A stretch of DNA of 64,000 nucleotides from assembly GCF_051622035.1 (NCBI RefSeq), contig NC_135356.1:31100290-31164289 (forward strand), read 5' to 3'. A program made the position numbers and the translations under genes. Origin of the DNA: Arctopsyche grandis (lineage: Eukaryota > Arthropoda > Insecta > Trichoptera > Hydropsychidae). Shown piece after piece: positions 18,659 to 28,798 of this stretch. Below the pieces are notes generated by a model. The model was given only the letters and a program-made list of their open reading frames with translations, was not told the origin of the DNA and did no database searches. Position 1 is the first letter of the stretch. Each line of letters opens with the position of its first letter.

Positions 18659-19178
18659 GAAATGGCAGTTTTGATTGAGCCAACGGAGACGAAACGGAAG
18701 AGGAAGCAGAAGAAGAAGCCAACACAGTCACAACAGCATCACGACTATCAGGACCATTTGAGCAGGCAGATGTAGGAGAAGAGGCAAATGTAGGAGAAGA
18801 GGCATACATAGACGTCACTGCGACCGTTTCCATAGAAGATTCACCAATACTTGCAGACGTAGTTTTAATATCAGGCTTCAAACATTTAGCAGCTCCCGAA
18901 CAAACATCAGCAAATGAAACACTTGGGCGCAGCTCTAATGATGAAACAACGTCAGTGGCAGACATAGAAGTAGTATTAGTATTCGATTTTATATTCTTAA
19001 TGCTCATTCCCCAATCTTTAAATCTACCAAAATGAACACCAGCAGGCCAAGAACCAGCAGAAAATAACAGGCCAGCGACAGAAGCAGGAACAGATACCTT
19101 AAAGGATGTATAACATCCTCGTGCATTAAGAGGGGAAACCACAATGCCATCCTTTAATCCACAGATGGCACTAACGTT
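18561..19178 (-). CDS. LINE-B1 ORF1, N-terminally truncated
   Basis: The ORF1 of CR1-type LINEs binds RNA in the transposition particle. What remains reads ICGLKDGIVVSPLNARGCYT, FKVSVPASVAGLLF, GSWPAGVHFGRF (the conserved SFK....WP.GV block of CR1-group ORF1 ends), then a Ser/Thr/Ala-rich linker and PKCTRSQDKAGCV at the C-terminus. The start is lost: the homologous part begins at 19178 and the 25 codons further upstream are flanking sequence. The C-terminal 98 nt overlap the ORF2 start in another frame. Confidence 0.75.
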   Translation of the reverse strand, partial: NVSAICGLKDGIVVSPLNARGCYTSFKVSVPASVAGLLFSAGSWPAGVHFGRFKDWGMSIKNIKSNTNTTSMSATDVVSSLELRPSVSFADVCSGAAKCLKPDIKTTSASIGESSMETVAVTSMYASSPTFASSPTSACSNGPDSRDAVVTVLASSSASSSVSSPLAQSKLPFLVSKKVTRQTGKPKIGNLLPKCTRSQDKAGCV

Positions 19179-20735
19179 AAAACGGTTCCTCAAAATTGGC
19201 AAAAAAAAATCATCTTCTGTATATTTAATATATGTACATAGATGTCTATCCATAAATGGATTAATTTATTAATAAATTAATTAATTGTTAATTTCGTGTT
19301 CTTCAGCTTCTCGAAATACAGTGATTTGTGTAATAAAAATACTGCATTGTTTATTATTAATTGTCTAGGAAGGCACATTGGGGTCTTCCTGTCAAGCCTT
19401 CCTGGTATATATCTACATATGTAAAATAAATAAGGATCTCAGAAATTTGTAACGCCGTGCCTGAGGGGCTCTAGCAAAATAAATATGCCATTGATAGGGA
19501 ATCAAATTAGAAACCGAAGAAATAAATGGTACATTCACTGTGATTAGGACATACTTAGCAATATCTTTGTTTCATAACATAAAAAAGGGGGTGCAAATAT
19601 TTTATTCCGACTTAGTACATTAGCTTATTGCCAAAAGACGCTACACATTCGCTGACCGTTGTCTTACAATTTTAAGTGAAAGTGAAACATTTGAAAATCT
19701 AATTATGGATTGCGAGTGATTTTAGTTCCATTAACAAACTAATGTAAAAATGGGTTCGGTGATTATCAGGCACCCAAAAATTCTATCCATCGCACTAAAG
19801 AGAGTTCGAGTGCCAGATATTCCGTATTCACAATTTTCGTGACAACGATTGTCGTGTGCGCGATAGCAATGTGCGAAATAATCTATTTACCGTAATAATG
19901 AGTAATATGATTGGGTTTTGTATAATTCATCGCTAGTTTGTGGTAAAGGAAACTCTAGTTATTGTCGTTATCCACTACATTAACGCCAATCGGCAACATA
20001 TGAATACCGGTTCTGTGATTATTAATTATTAAAATCTCGATTACGGAACATCTGGCACCCAAAAACTCCATCAATCGAAAGAACTCCACGCCAAATATTG
20101 TAATAACGAGAACTCGAGTGCCAGATATTCCGTATTCGCGATTTTTGTGGCAACGATTGTTGTGCGCGCGGTCGCAATTTGCGCAATAATCCGTTCACCA
20201 TGAGTACCATCATTGAGGGAATAGTCATTTTTCAAGATTTTTATTTTTTAATTAACTTATGCTTATCTTGGTTTAGAACAAGTGGTCAACGGCTAGTAGA
20301 AATACTACATTTTTTGGTCATTTGAATGTAAATACTTCATTAACCGGTTGACTGGCCAGACTTTCAGGAATTAATTTAAGGGTTAAAGAGGTAATCATAT
20401 AATTTTAAAATTATTTTTTCCATTACAGGTTCAAAATTTATTACTTTTTACATACCAAAATTCATTAACCTCCCGGAAAAGTCATTCAAGTGGGTTACAG
20501 GTGTTATCATCCATTCGGTGGCTTGCAATATCATTGCATAAACTAAAAAATAAAATTTATTGGTTTTTAGCTTATGCATTCATATATAATTTTATATTTA
20601 TATTTTTTCAAAAAATGTATACATATGTACATACCCTACAAAGCAAGAGGGCAAAAAGATGGTTGACAATAGTGAACCATTTTTTGTGCACAACGCTATA
20701 GTGTTTCGTCTAACAAAAATGGTTCGGTGATTACT
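19179..20735. repeat. Unclassified stretch with a ~165-bp direct repeat pair
   Basis: Sequence at about 19745-19905 returns, diverged, at 20015-20205: GGCACCCAAAAA, CGAGTGCCAGATATTCCGTA and the GCAATTTGCG..ATAATC block. Inside each lies an inverted pair of the type CGGAACATCTGGCAC / GTGCCAGATATTCCG (20044-20058, 20118-20132), suggesting a decayed foldback element. Near 19370-19404 AGGAAGGC and GCCTTCCT bracket another small fold. No gene is seen. Confidence 0.5.
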
Positions 20736-20868
20736 AGTCACCGGACCCAAAAGGTGCCGCGTATTGTTCAAAGATTGTAAATGCATTGTTAAAGGTTTGC
20801 CGAACCTTTTTTACAAAGGATTTACAAAAATGGAACAATGGATAGCACTGTGACTATCCTACCTCTAG
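20736..20868. mobile_element. 133-bp MITE, complete copy
   Basis: Same length and layout as 31915-32047. Central hairpin AAAGGTT-TGCCG-AACCTTT sits within GTAAATGC...GCATTTAC-type arms, with CGGACCC on the left and CCTACCTCTA at the right end. The 8-bp duplication TGATTACT is at 20728-20735 and 20869-20876. It landed at the left edge of the 253-bp foldback. Non-coding, hAT-type duplication length. Confidence 0.85.
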
Positions 20869-20873
20869 TGATT

Positions 20874-21126
20874 ACTAGTCAAATGTGAACCGGTCGCTCT
20901 AGATCGGTCACACGTGATCACCCGTCACACTAAAACTGGTCACGAGAAAACTAGTCACACCCGAAAATTGGTCACACCCAAAAATTCGACCATTTTTTTA
21001 TTTGTGTGTGTGACCAGTTTTTTTGTGACCAATTTTCGGGTGTGACCTGTTTTCTCGTGACCAGTTTTAGGGTGACGGGTGATCACGTGTGACCGATCTA
21101 GAGCGACCGGTTCACATTTGACTAGT
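20874..21126. mobile_element. 253-bp foldback element
   Basis: ACTAGTCAAATGTGAACCGG at the left pairs with CCGGTTCACATTTGACTAGT at the right. The two arms, each about 110 bp, are nearly complementary throughout and share the words GATCACGTGTGAC, GAGAAAAC and CCGAAAATTGGTCACACC. The loop is about 25 nt. No coding potential. Confidence 0.88.
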
Positions 21127-21284
21127 AGTCCGTTTACCAACAAAAATAGCCACATAATATTTCGAAGGGCATGAATTGAAATTGACTGAAAATCGCACTA
21201 GCGAGTGACAGCTGTCAGCTGGTAAGGTCGAGACAGCTGTCATTGTTCTAGTCATCTTTTGTAGTGGTTTTACTCGCGTTCGAA

Positions 21285-21425
21285 ATGGAGTCTGCGCCCT
21301 CCGACATCGAAGAGGAGGGACGCATCCCCGGACCCCCATTTCGAGGAGAAAATGCGACGCAAACTTCGTTTCTTCTCCATGAACCCCATCGAAAAGTGGC
21401 ACGCGAGGCGAAAATTCCCATACGA
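21285..21425 (+). pseudogene. Trpml: TRPML (mucolipin)-like first coding exon, frameshifted
   Basis: TRPML channels release cations from endosomes and lysosomes. ATG at 21285 in good context opens MESAPSDIEEEGRIPGPPF. In the +1 frame it goes on as EEKMRRKLRFFSMNPIEKWH and ARRKFPYE. The block RRKLRFFxMNPIEKWxAxRKFPY is the cytosolic stretch right before the first membrane helix of insect TRPML. One extra T near 21340 (CCCATTTCGAGG) separates the two frames. A donor-like GA|GTACAT follows at 21425. No further exon is seen before the LINE at 21814, so this is either a pseudogene fragment or the first exon of a gene running out through an intron, with a mutation or assembly error. Confidence 0.55.
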
Positions 21426-21429
21426 GTAC

Positions 21430-21813
21430 ATAAAAAACACATATATCTCCGAATCTCGAACCAATCAACACTTTTTATTACCAGATTCGTGTTCACTGGG
21501 CAAAATCTCGTCTCTGAACCAAAAAAAAGTCGTCATTTGTCGAACAGTGTAATTAGAAAACCTCTTTTTCAAACTTTGTAGTCTCTTTTGTGGATACTTT
21601 TCTCATGCTGGTGTTATTAAAAGTAAATTTAAAACGTCTTCATTCCATTTCTCATGTGACACTTTATTAAAAATTTTCTATATCTTTTGAATTCTTTTTT
21701 TCTCACTTCTCGTGCCTCTTCACTCAGCTGGCTTATGGGCACTAAAGCATGTTCAATGATTTCCAGGCCATGAATTAAGAATCTGTGAACAGTTGGAGGC
21801 AAAGGGTACCACT
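21430..21813. other. Downstream of the TRPML-like exon, nothing recognised
   Basis: AT-rich sequence that could be an intron of the TRPML-like gene. It ends at the left target duplication of the R1-type LINE. Confidence 0.4.
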
Positions 21814-22537
21814 TTTTTTTCCGTGAGAGGGGAAAACCTTGCTTAGGCCCCCCCGGCCCGAATGCCAGGGGGAGTGTGAGATTCTTACTCCCTAAAAACC
21901 CCTCTCTCTTTCAGTTGCTGCCGGACAGCAGCAACTGAAAGAGAACATTACCAGACAGCAGCTAGCCTTGCGCAATGCGCTCACACTGGAGACAGAACAC
22001 TGCCTCCGTCTTCTGGTCTACTAGTTCCAGCCCAGCGCGATTTAGCCATGTCCTCACCCGATAGAGCGCGTCATTGCCGCAGATCTCCATGCTTCTGAGG
22101 GATTTCGCAACCACCATGATTGCGACATCGTCCGCAAAAGCAACGGCGCTGGCACCCTCCGGGAGCTCCACCCTCAGTAGCCCGTCATACATAGCGTTCC
22201 ACAGGACAGTTCCGAGGACAGAGCCCTGCGGGACGCCCGACGAGAGTCGCCGCAAGGAGAGATCACTGGTAGTGCCGCATTGATACTCCAGTTGTTGGTT
22301 TTCAAAGTAGCTCTCCAGCAGTCTCGTCAGGTAGCGGGGCACCCGATGGTCCTCCCCCACGGCTCTTAGGATATTATCCCATCGAGCCGAGTTGAAAGCA
22401 TTTCGGATGTCCAGCGCCACCAAAGAAAGCGACATGCTTGCTCCGCTTCACAGATCCTTCCCATGCCGATCGTACTGTTCCGACGACACGGTTGACAGCG
22501 TCAATCGTTGATCGGCCCCACCTGAATGCGTATTGAA
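21814..22537 (-). mobile_element. LINE-F: 5'-truncated R1-type LINE with 15-bp duplication
   Basis: Flanked by GCAAAGGGTACCACT at 21799-21813 and 22538-22552, a perfect 15-bp target duplication. An 8-nt A tail (sense strand) abuts the left copy. The translation gives YAFRWGRSTIDAVNRVVGTV, then VALDIRNAFNSARWDNIL, LSSGVPQGSVLGTVLWNAMY, AVAFADDVAIMVVAKS and LELVDQKTEAVFCLQ, the fingers, palm (FADD) and following block of R1/I-group reverse transcriptases. It is GC-rich compared with its surroundings. About 1 kb of 5' sequence at least is missing, and the frame breaks near 22436 and after 21962. The 3' region holds the hairpin CTCTTTCAGTTGCTGC / GCAGCAACTGAAAGAG near 21906-21945. Confidence 0.9.
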
Positions 22538-22552
22538 GCAAAGGGTACCACT

Positions 22553-23085
22553 GGGGTAATAAGAAATGGGGTATTAGGTCTCTGTGTGCATCGGTGCATT
22601 CTTGAAGAGTTTAAAGAAACCTCTGTGAAAGGTATTTAATAAGCTGGTGCAGATTTTGTTGTTTGTTGTTGGTACTTTTTCGATGAGGGATGCGAAGAAG
22701 CTACAGTAACTTCCGATTGGTACAAATCTATAGATGCCATGGAACTTTCCGGGACTGAAAATCTCTTAAATTTATAATTCAGATACGTACGTGGTTTGGA
22801 TAGAAAGGATCCACTATTTAAACGATGAGGAGATTATTAAAATTTTCTTCACAATACGATCTCGTTACATCCGGTGACCTGTACTTGCTCTATAATTTCT
22901 TCCTTTGGGGATATTTGAGAGTTGAAGTCTACAAACATCCAGAAAACTGCAATATTTAAAATAAAAAAATTATATGCACTTTAAGATAACGTAATAAAAT
23001 TATTTAGAATATGAATATTGCGATTTTTACCACCATAAATACTATTTATCGAGCACAGTTTAATATCCAGTGGAGGAGATGCTCA
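22553..23085 (-). pseudogene. Possible downstream part of PAO pseudogene copy 2
   Basis: Directly beyond the hAT element the minus strand continues the PAO frame for a few codons (EYWLC, stop, GEHLLHW, as expected before the substrate domain) near 23040-23085. An AT intron-like stretch follows, then weakly PAO-like text with a FLDV word near 22930. Too eroded for certainty. Confidence 0.35.
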
Positions 23086-23093
23086 CCCTAACA

Positions 23094-24901
23094 CAGTGGT
23101 TCTTAACGGGGGCGCCAGCGCCCCCTTGTGGGCGTTTTAAAGGTCTGGGGGGGCGTTTTTTAATTTTTAACATTTGGGGGGCGCTGCAGTATTTTCTAAT
23201 GAGGCAATGAAGCCATCGCGGTTAAATGAACACTTTTTAAAGAAACATCCCGTCAAGAATAATAAAGACATATTGTACTTTCAAGAACTTAAGAAAACAT
23301 TTGAAAGCCGTAATACTCTCAGTTATGTTTTTAAGAAGATTTCAAGTCGGAACGAAAAAGGACTAATGGTATCTTATGAAATAGCACAAATTATTGCAAA
23401 ATGTGGTGCACCACATACATATGGAGAAAAATTAATACTACCAGCTATATGTGTATTCATTAATAATATGATCGGACAAAACCAGCAAGAGATTCTTTCT
23501 TCAGTCCCATTGAGGAATGACACGGTTTCAAAAAGAATTGATGAGATGGCAAATTATATCGAAATTCAATTATGTGATGAATTGCAGTCTAATGAATTTT
23601 CATTACAATTGGATGAGAGTACTCTGCGTGATAATGAATCTCTACTACTTGCTTATGTACGATTTGTGAAGAATGAAGAAATTATCGAAGAAATGTTATT
23701 TTCAAAATTACTTAATACTGACACGAAAGGTTCGTCAGTATTTGAAACGCTTGAAATTTTTTTCACTGAAAAAATGATTCCCTTTACTAATGCTATTGCC
23801 TGTGCTACTGACGGAGCACCAGCTATGGTTGGTCGGCATCGTGGTTTTATATCAAGGTTGAAGAACGTTGCACCAAATGGTCAACTTACAATTCACTGCA
23901 TTATTCACCGTCAACATTTAGTCGCAAAGAAGCTTAATGGAAGACTTCACAAATCGCTGAAAAAGATTTTATGCACTATTTGATACAATTGTGGAGTTTT
24001 TGGATGTAAACAATGAAAACATATGCATTGAATTAAAATTACTACGAAATGATGTGGCCTATCTTTCGGATATATTCGGAAAGATAAATGAAAATCTCCT
24101 GAAGCTTCAAGGAAGCAATATCAGCCTTATTAAAGCCAAATGCGTTATACTGAGCTTTATCAACAAACTCAAATTATTTAAAAATAATCTTCGTCGGCGA
24201 GAACTTCATCAGTTTCCTTCTTTACAACAATTAAAAGAAGATATGCTCAAAGATTCTGATTTGGAAACATACTGTAGCCACATTGACGCCCTTATCGAAG
24301 ATATGATAATACCATTCAAAGACTTGTATGAACTTTTAATACCAGATTGGATAATTAATCCATTTTTATCAGATGTAGAAAGTGTCCGTCAAAATTTTAA
24401 AGAGCAGTTTATTGAGCTACAAAATGACTGTGAAGCTAAAATAGTATTCAATCAATGTGATTATGATGTTTTTTGGGTCCGTTTTCGCCATCGATACCCT
24501 CTTCTGTGGAAAGAGGTAAAATTACCCATCGTAGCATTTCCTTCATCATATTTAGTAGAAAAGGGTTTTAGCGCAGTAACACATATATTAAAAAAATCCC
24601 GAAATCGATTACAGATAAGCCAAAGAGGAGATTTGAGACTGTATTTAACTAAACTTGAACCTAATATTACGAAAATAGCGCAGTCACATGAGGCTCAATA
24701 AAAAAATCACATTTCCATTGAATTATTTATCATGTTTTTTATTTGTTTTTCTTATAATTTTTTATTTGTAAAGAAAATCATTGCATGAAATACATACATA
24801 GAAAGAAGAGTAATTTTTTGTGGGGGGGGGGGGGAGGGGGGCGCTGGATAATTTTACTGTGGTAAAGGGGGCGATTCTTTCAATATGGTTAAGAAACACT
24901 G
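23094..24901 (+). mobile_element. hAT-1 element (1,808 bp) inserted in PAO copy 2
   Basis: Ends CAGTGGTTCTTAAC and GTTAAGAAACACTG, with an 8-bp duplication CCCTAACA at 23086-23093 and 24902-24909. A GGGGGGCG block lies just inside both ends. It splits PAO copy 2, so it is younger than the inverted duplication. The transposase inside is disabled. Confidence 0.93.
23174..24701 (+). pseudogene. hAT transposase, ZBED5/FAM200-like, deleted and frameshifted
   Basis: hAT transposases cut and paste DNA with an RNase-H-like DDE core. First frame (23174-23983): SNEAMKPSRLNEHFLKKHP, the second half of a BED-type zinc finger (the Cys pair is missing). Then LQLDESTLRDNESLL with the first catalytic Asp, CATDGAPAMVGRHRGFISRL with the second Asp, and IHCIIHRQHLVAKKL. 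Second frame (23991-24701) resumes as LFDTIVEFLDVNN and ends with the dimerisation region AFPSSYLVEKGFSAVTHILK. The usual stretch between HKSLK and LFDTIVEFL (about 40-50 residues) is gone and the join shifts frame. So both N-terminal binding domain and core are damaged. Confidence 0.88.
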
Positions 24902-24909
24902 CCCTAACA

Positions 24910-26372
24910 CAACCAATACTCCAAGTAAGTACTGACGGCTGTGTCGAGCCAAGTATCGGATGCTTCGAGCGAAATTTCCCATTCGTGAAACCATTCCAGC
25001 GTCTGATCCATGATTGATCTCGGCACGCCGACATAATTTTCAGCATTCAACAGGTCATTGTATCTGAAAATTGACATTCACAAAACGATTACTCATTGAT
25101 GAGACACAATTTCATTGGCAATCTTTAATTTAATTTATAATAAATAATAAATTTAATTTATTTTATGTTCAACAGATTTAATCAAATGGTCTGATTTTTT
25201 AACTCCTTACAACGCATATATTAATGAATTCAATAGAAATAATATAAATCATTTGTGTACATATGTATGTATATGTAACAGCATTATATTGTACTATTTC
25301 AGAATATTCGTACGCAGTGGCAGATTTAATTCATTAAGCGTATGAATTCTTCATATATGTATGTACATATGAACGGGTTCCCCCGCGGAACATCAATCTA
25401 AAACTAATCTCAACTATAGATTTTTTCGAAGCTGGAATGCATTGTTAACAAAAATTGTGAGTGATTCGGAATTAGTAGCTATTCTTTCCAATTCCTCATT
25501 CGCTATATCCACGGTTGGGAGATTACCAAAATCACAGATCGGAACATTCACTATTTCGAACGATCAAAAAAATGGAATGTAGAATTGAGAGAATGTGGGC
25601 CACAATTTTATACAAATTATTGCAAGCGGAAAGATCTTTAAAAAATATAATCCATTTCTCATACATTTTTTTTTTCGTTTGCTTCAGTAAGAATTTGTTT
25701 AATAAACAGATACGTAGGTATGTAGATTCTATACATAGGTATGTATAGAAGGTCAACATTTCAAATAATATTAAATAATTCTACAATTGAAGAAAATTCG
25801 ATTTTCATGTTTGGTTTAAGGACAAGACTTTATTACTTTTGAAGCAAACCATATTTTCTATTTACGTACATTTTTGAACATATGCAAATTTTGAGAAGTC
25901 AGGATTTTCAGAGGCAGTGCGGGACTCGGGATTTGTCTGTTGAACTCAGGACAGTCCTGCTCAAATGGGGACGTCTGGCAACCCTGGCCATATCACAACA
26001 CAATAAGCTCATGTTTTCCGATATTTCATTGAATAATTAACTCCCAGTGGAAACATCGTTCAATCCAGCCATCCCGGAAGTCTCTACATGGTTATTATCA
26101 TTGACCATTTCGAATATGACATTATTTTCTTCACCGTGACACTTAGCCATTTGACAATGAAGACTATATTGTAAAGTAAATAAATGCATATCAATATAAA
26201 TAACAATTTATAATAACCATTCAGCTCCGAGATCTGTAATAGCGTCTCCAAGTGGCAAGCTGTTTGCTCATCCGTCTATCGGATTGCCGGCCTCCAACGG
26301 CAAAGCTTCCTACCCATTTTCATACGCCATCAATTACTACATCATAAACTTCACTGAAATATAAAAATACAT
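24910..26372 (-). pseudogene. Polyamine oxidase pseudogene, copy 2
   Basis: Inverted copy of 1013-3312. Late exon at about 24910-25066 (RSIMDQTLEWFHE on the minus strand), exon 2 parts around 25440-25509 and 25987-26150, exon 1 at about 26215-26365. It shares the GGGTAGGAAGC stop with copy 1, and has an extra deletion in the FAD motif and a changed exon 2 acceptor. The MITE (25510-25986) and hAT-1 interrupt it. Nothing suggests function. Confidence 0.75.
25510..25986. mobile_element. 477-bp MITE at the same PAO site, different interior
   Basis: Flanked by GCTATATC (25502-25509) and GCCATATC (25987-25994), the same target as in copy 1. The outer ~90 bp at one end and ~50 bp at the other match the 350-bp copy 1 element, but the middle is different and longer. 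It has no coding potential beyond small AT-rich frames. Confidence 0.7.
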
Positions 26373-26621
26373 CTAATTAAAACTAACGTCACATAATCGT
26401 CACAATGCTCTAAAATTGTGCCTGAATGGTTATTTTTCTCCTTTACAAAAAATTATACAAATTCAATTTGAATTTGTATGAAATCTCTGTACTGGAATTC
26501 CTGTTGATATTAATAAAGTTGTATACACGGACATACATAGATAGAAGTTTGATTGAAAAGTAAGAGATCTAAATAGCATACAAATACTAAAGTATTTTAG
26601 AATTGTATCGAAACCTCAATT

Positions 26622-26825
26622 TTGTATCTTTTCATTGATATCTTTATACCAAAATTTTCGTATATGTACATACGTAAATATAATAGAGATAAAATATACA
26701 CAAAGATTCAAATATATTGCGAAGTGGTTTTAGATTGTAGCGTGCAAGAAAATGATATGAACCGAATCAAAACAAGTGCTAATTACCTATTGCCGAATGA
26801 CATTTTGAGGTTATGTGAACGATGA
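26622..26825 (+). CDS. Small open frame, arm B counterpart of 538-744
   Basis: 67 codons. The last 40 residues match the arm A frame. See the entry at 538. Unknown; perhaps only duplicated non-coding DNA. Confidence 0.2.
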   Translation: MYLFIDIFIPKFSYMYIRKYNRDKIYTKIQIYCEVVLDCSVQENDMNRIKTSANYLLPNDILRLCER

Positions 26826-26889
26826 CATCTGTCAAATGACAATTGAATTGACGCTAGCACCACAATCGATGAGCATACCTATTAGTGCC

Positions 26890-27300
26890 TTTCTAAAATT
26901 TTATTTCTTCCCCCTCCTGTTCATCAATTTTTTTTTTATTTACGTTTCAGAATTTTTTGAGAGTGATAATTAATCATACTCGTTTTCAAATTTATCACAA
27001 GAAAAATAAATTATTTCACTTTCTTGAAATGTTAAATGCAACTAAAGTACCGCTAGATGGCATTATTAGAAGTGACAGTCGGTAAAGCTGATTTCTACTT
27101 TATCGTACTGCAAACGAATGCCGATGGATGTCAATCTTTTCACATAATGCATTAAGTTCAGGGACAACGAACCTAAATTATAAAAAATTAGCTAGCACGC
27201 GAAGGATTTAAAATTCATGTTTTTTAATGTACAATTATTAATATTTGCATGGATTAGTCTGATTTTCCCGTTTCTCATTAATTTCCGATTTTTGATTTTT
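26890..27300 (+). repeat. ~440-bp repeat, first unit plus start of second at locus 2
   Basis: The blocks occur in permuted order compared with 40-470: the part ending GGATTTAAAATT comes first, and the part beginning CATGTTTTTTAATGTAC comes after it. The rest of the second unit reappears at 31290-31512 and 32118-32160. The simplest reading is two tandem units, the second split by the 27301-31219 insertion. Confidence 0.6.
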
Positions 27301-28469
27301 ACTTTATCTATGTATGTATGTATGTAGTAACAATACATAAAGGTTTGTGATCATGCGAAAATTCGAACTCGAGATTTTGAACTCAGAATCGATTACTGAT
27401 CACGTTTTCATGATCTAGAAAAAATTTGTGTCTGTGTATTTTGAGGATTTTTTCAACACCGTTAGTCCTATCGAACCGAAACTTGGTATCGGTTACTGAA
27501 ATTCTTATCGACATGACGCAAATTTTTTTCAAATTTTTAAGTTGACCGGAAATGGTACCTTCCCTTATAGGTGTCCTCTTTTTTTTACGTTTTTGAATTC
27601 AATTGTCTCCCAAACCGCTAACTGAATCGGATAATTTTTTTTTTACATATAATAGAAATAATAATATCTATAACCTTATATTTTTATCTGAACCGGAAGT
27701 AGTAGTTTTACTCTAGATAATCGAGGTTTTTCATGTTTTTCTCAGAAACCTTTTAGTTTATTGAACTGAAATTTCACATCCAGAAGTTTAAACGTAATAG
27801 CAAGTTATGGATAAAATTTGGTAAGCAAACCTCAACCGGAAGTGGCAGTTAACTCTTGTACGATTTATCTTCCACTGTTTTTTTCGACCCCTTAAACATG
27901 TGTGATCTTCACGAAAAACTTCAAGTATAATTCTTGTATTAATGTGATGAAAATAAAAAATAATCACTAAATTTAATAAACCGGAGGTGGGATTTTCTCC
28001 TCTTATGCTGCGTACGGACCAAACCAACGACGAATTTGGTCCAACGATTTAACCAGCAGGATTAAACCAGTAGCAAAAATTAAATTTAAAAATTGAAATT
28101 AAATATCAAAATTAAAAATATTATTATTATATTAAAATTAAATTCAAATATCAAAATAAAATTATAATCAATATATTAAAATTAAAATAAAATATTGAAA
28201 GTTAAAACAGAACATGCCCAATTTAAATAAATTTTCGAGATTGACCTAAAATTAGATCATCAACAATCACATACAGATAATCCTCGACTTTTGTTTGTCG
28301 AAGATGTTTTGACTTACGTAGATACGCCTAAGATCGAAAAAAAAATCAAAGAATTATTATTTTTACTTCCCCGTAATGCGCAGCTACTGAGCATATATCA
28401 TGTGTAAGTATGGGTGACCGAGTTGATGGCTTCAACCCGAGACGTTGTCGGTTTTATCAAAGGAAATTT

Positions 28470-28622
28470 TTTTGTCTTCAATTGTTTCTCTCGTCGAAAT
28501 AAATCAATTAATTAAATCATTTCAGAGGTAAATTTTATCGGATAATGTCTTCAATTGTTTCTCTCGTCGAAATAAATCAAATAATTAAATCCATCTCAGA
28601 GGTAAAATTTATCGGATAATGT
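28470..28622. repeat. Tandem duplication, ~75-bp unit
   Basis: TGTCTTCAATTGTTTCTCTC ... TTATCGGATAATG occurs twice in a row within the Harbinger-like element, with few differences. Confidence 0.8.
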
Positions 28623-28798
28623 GTGATTATTAATTTTATTTCGACGAAAGAAAAAAAAACCCTTTGACAAATCACCGACATTTTTTTTGTTAAATATTTC
28701 ATCGACGGCGAAACACATTGGTGTATCGTGACGACTTATAAGAAACAATAACAAGGTTTTTTTCGCTCGTAATTATAATATTTCTCTGGTTGTAATGC

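Larger units (their letters stand above)
15439..19178 (-). mobile_element. LINE-B copy 1 (CR1/Jockey-group retrotransposon)
   Basis: About 3.74 kb, reading right to left, with a tail of TTTA repeats at 15439-15462 (AAAT on the sense strand). It matches LINE-B copy 2 (34659-38404) nearly base for base, and both start at the same internal point of ORF1 (sense strand ACGTTAGTGCCATCTG). The flanks differ, so this is not part of the PAO duplication. I found no clear target-site duplication. Confidence 0.9.

Noticed and set aside
24762..25046. Frames across the hAT-1 right end and the PAO exon
   Set aside because: They span the element border, so they are composite and not a gene.
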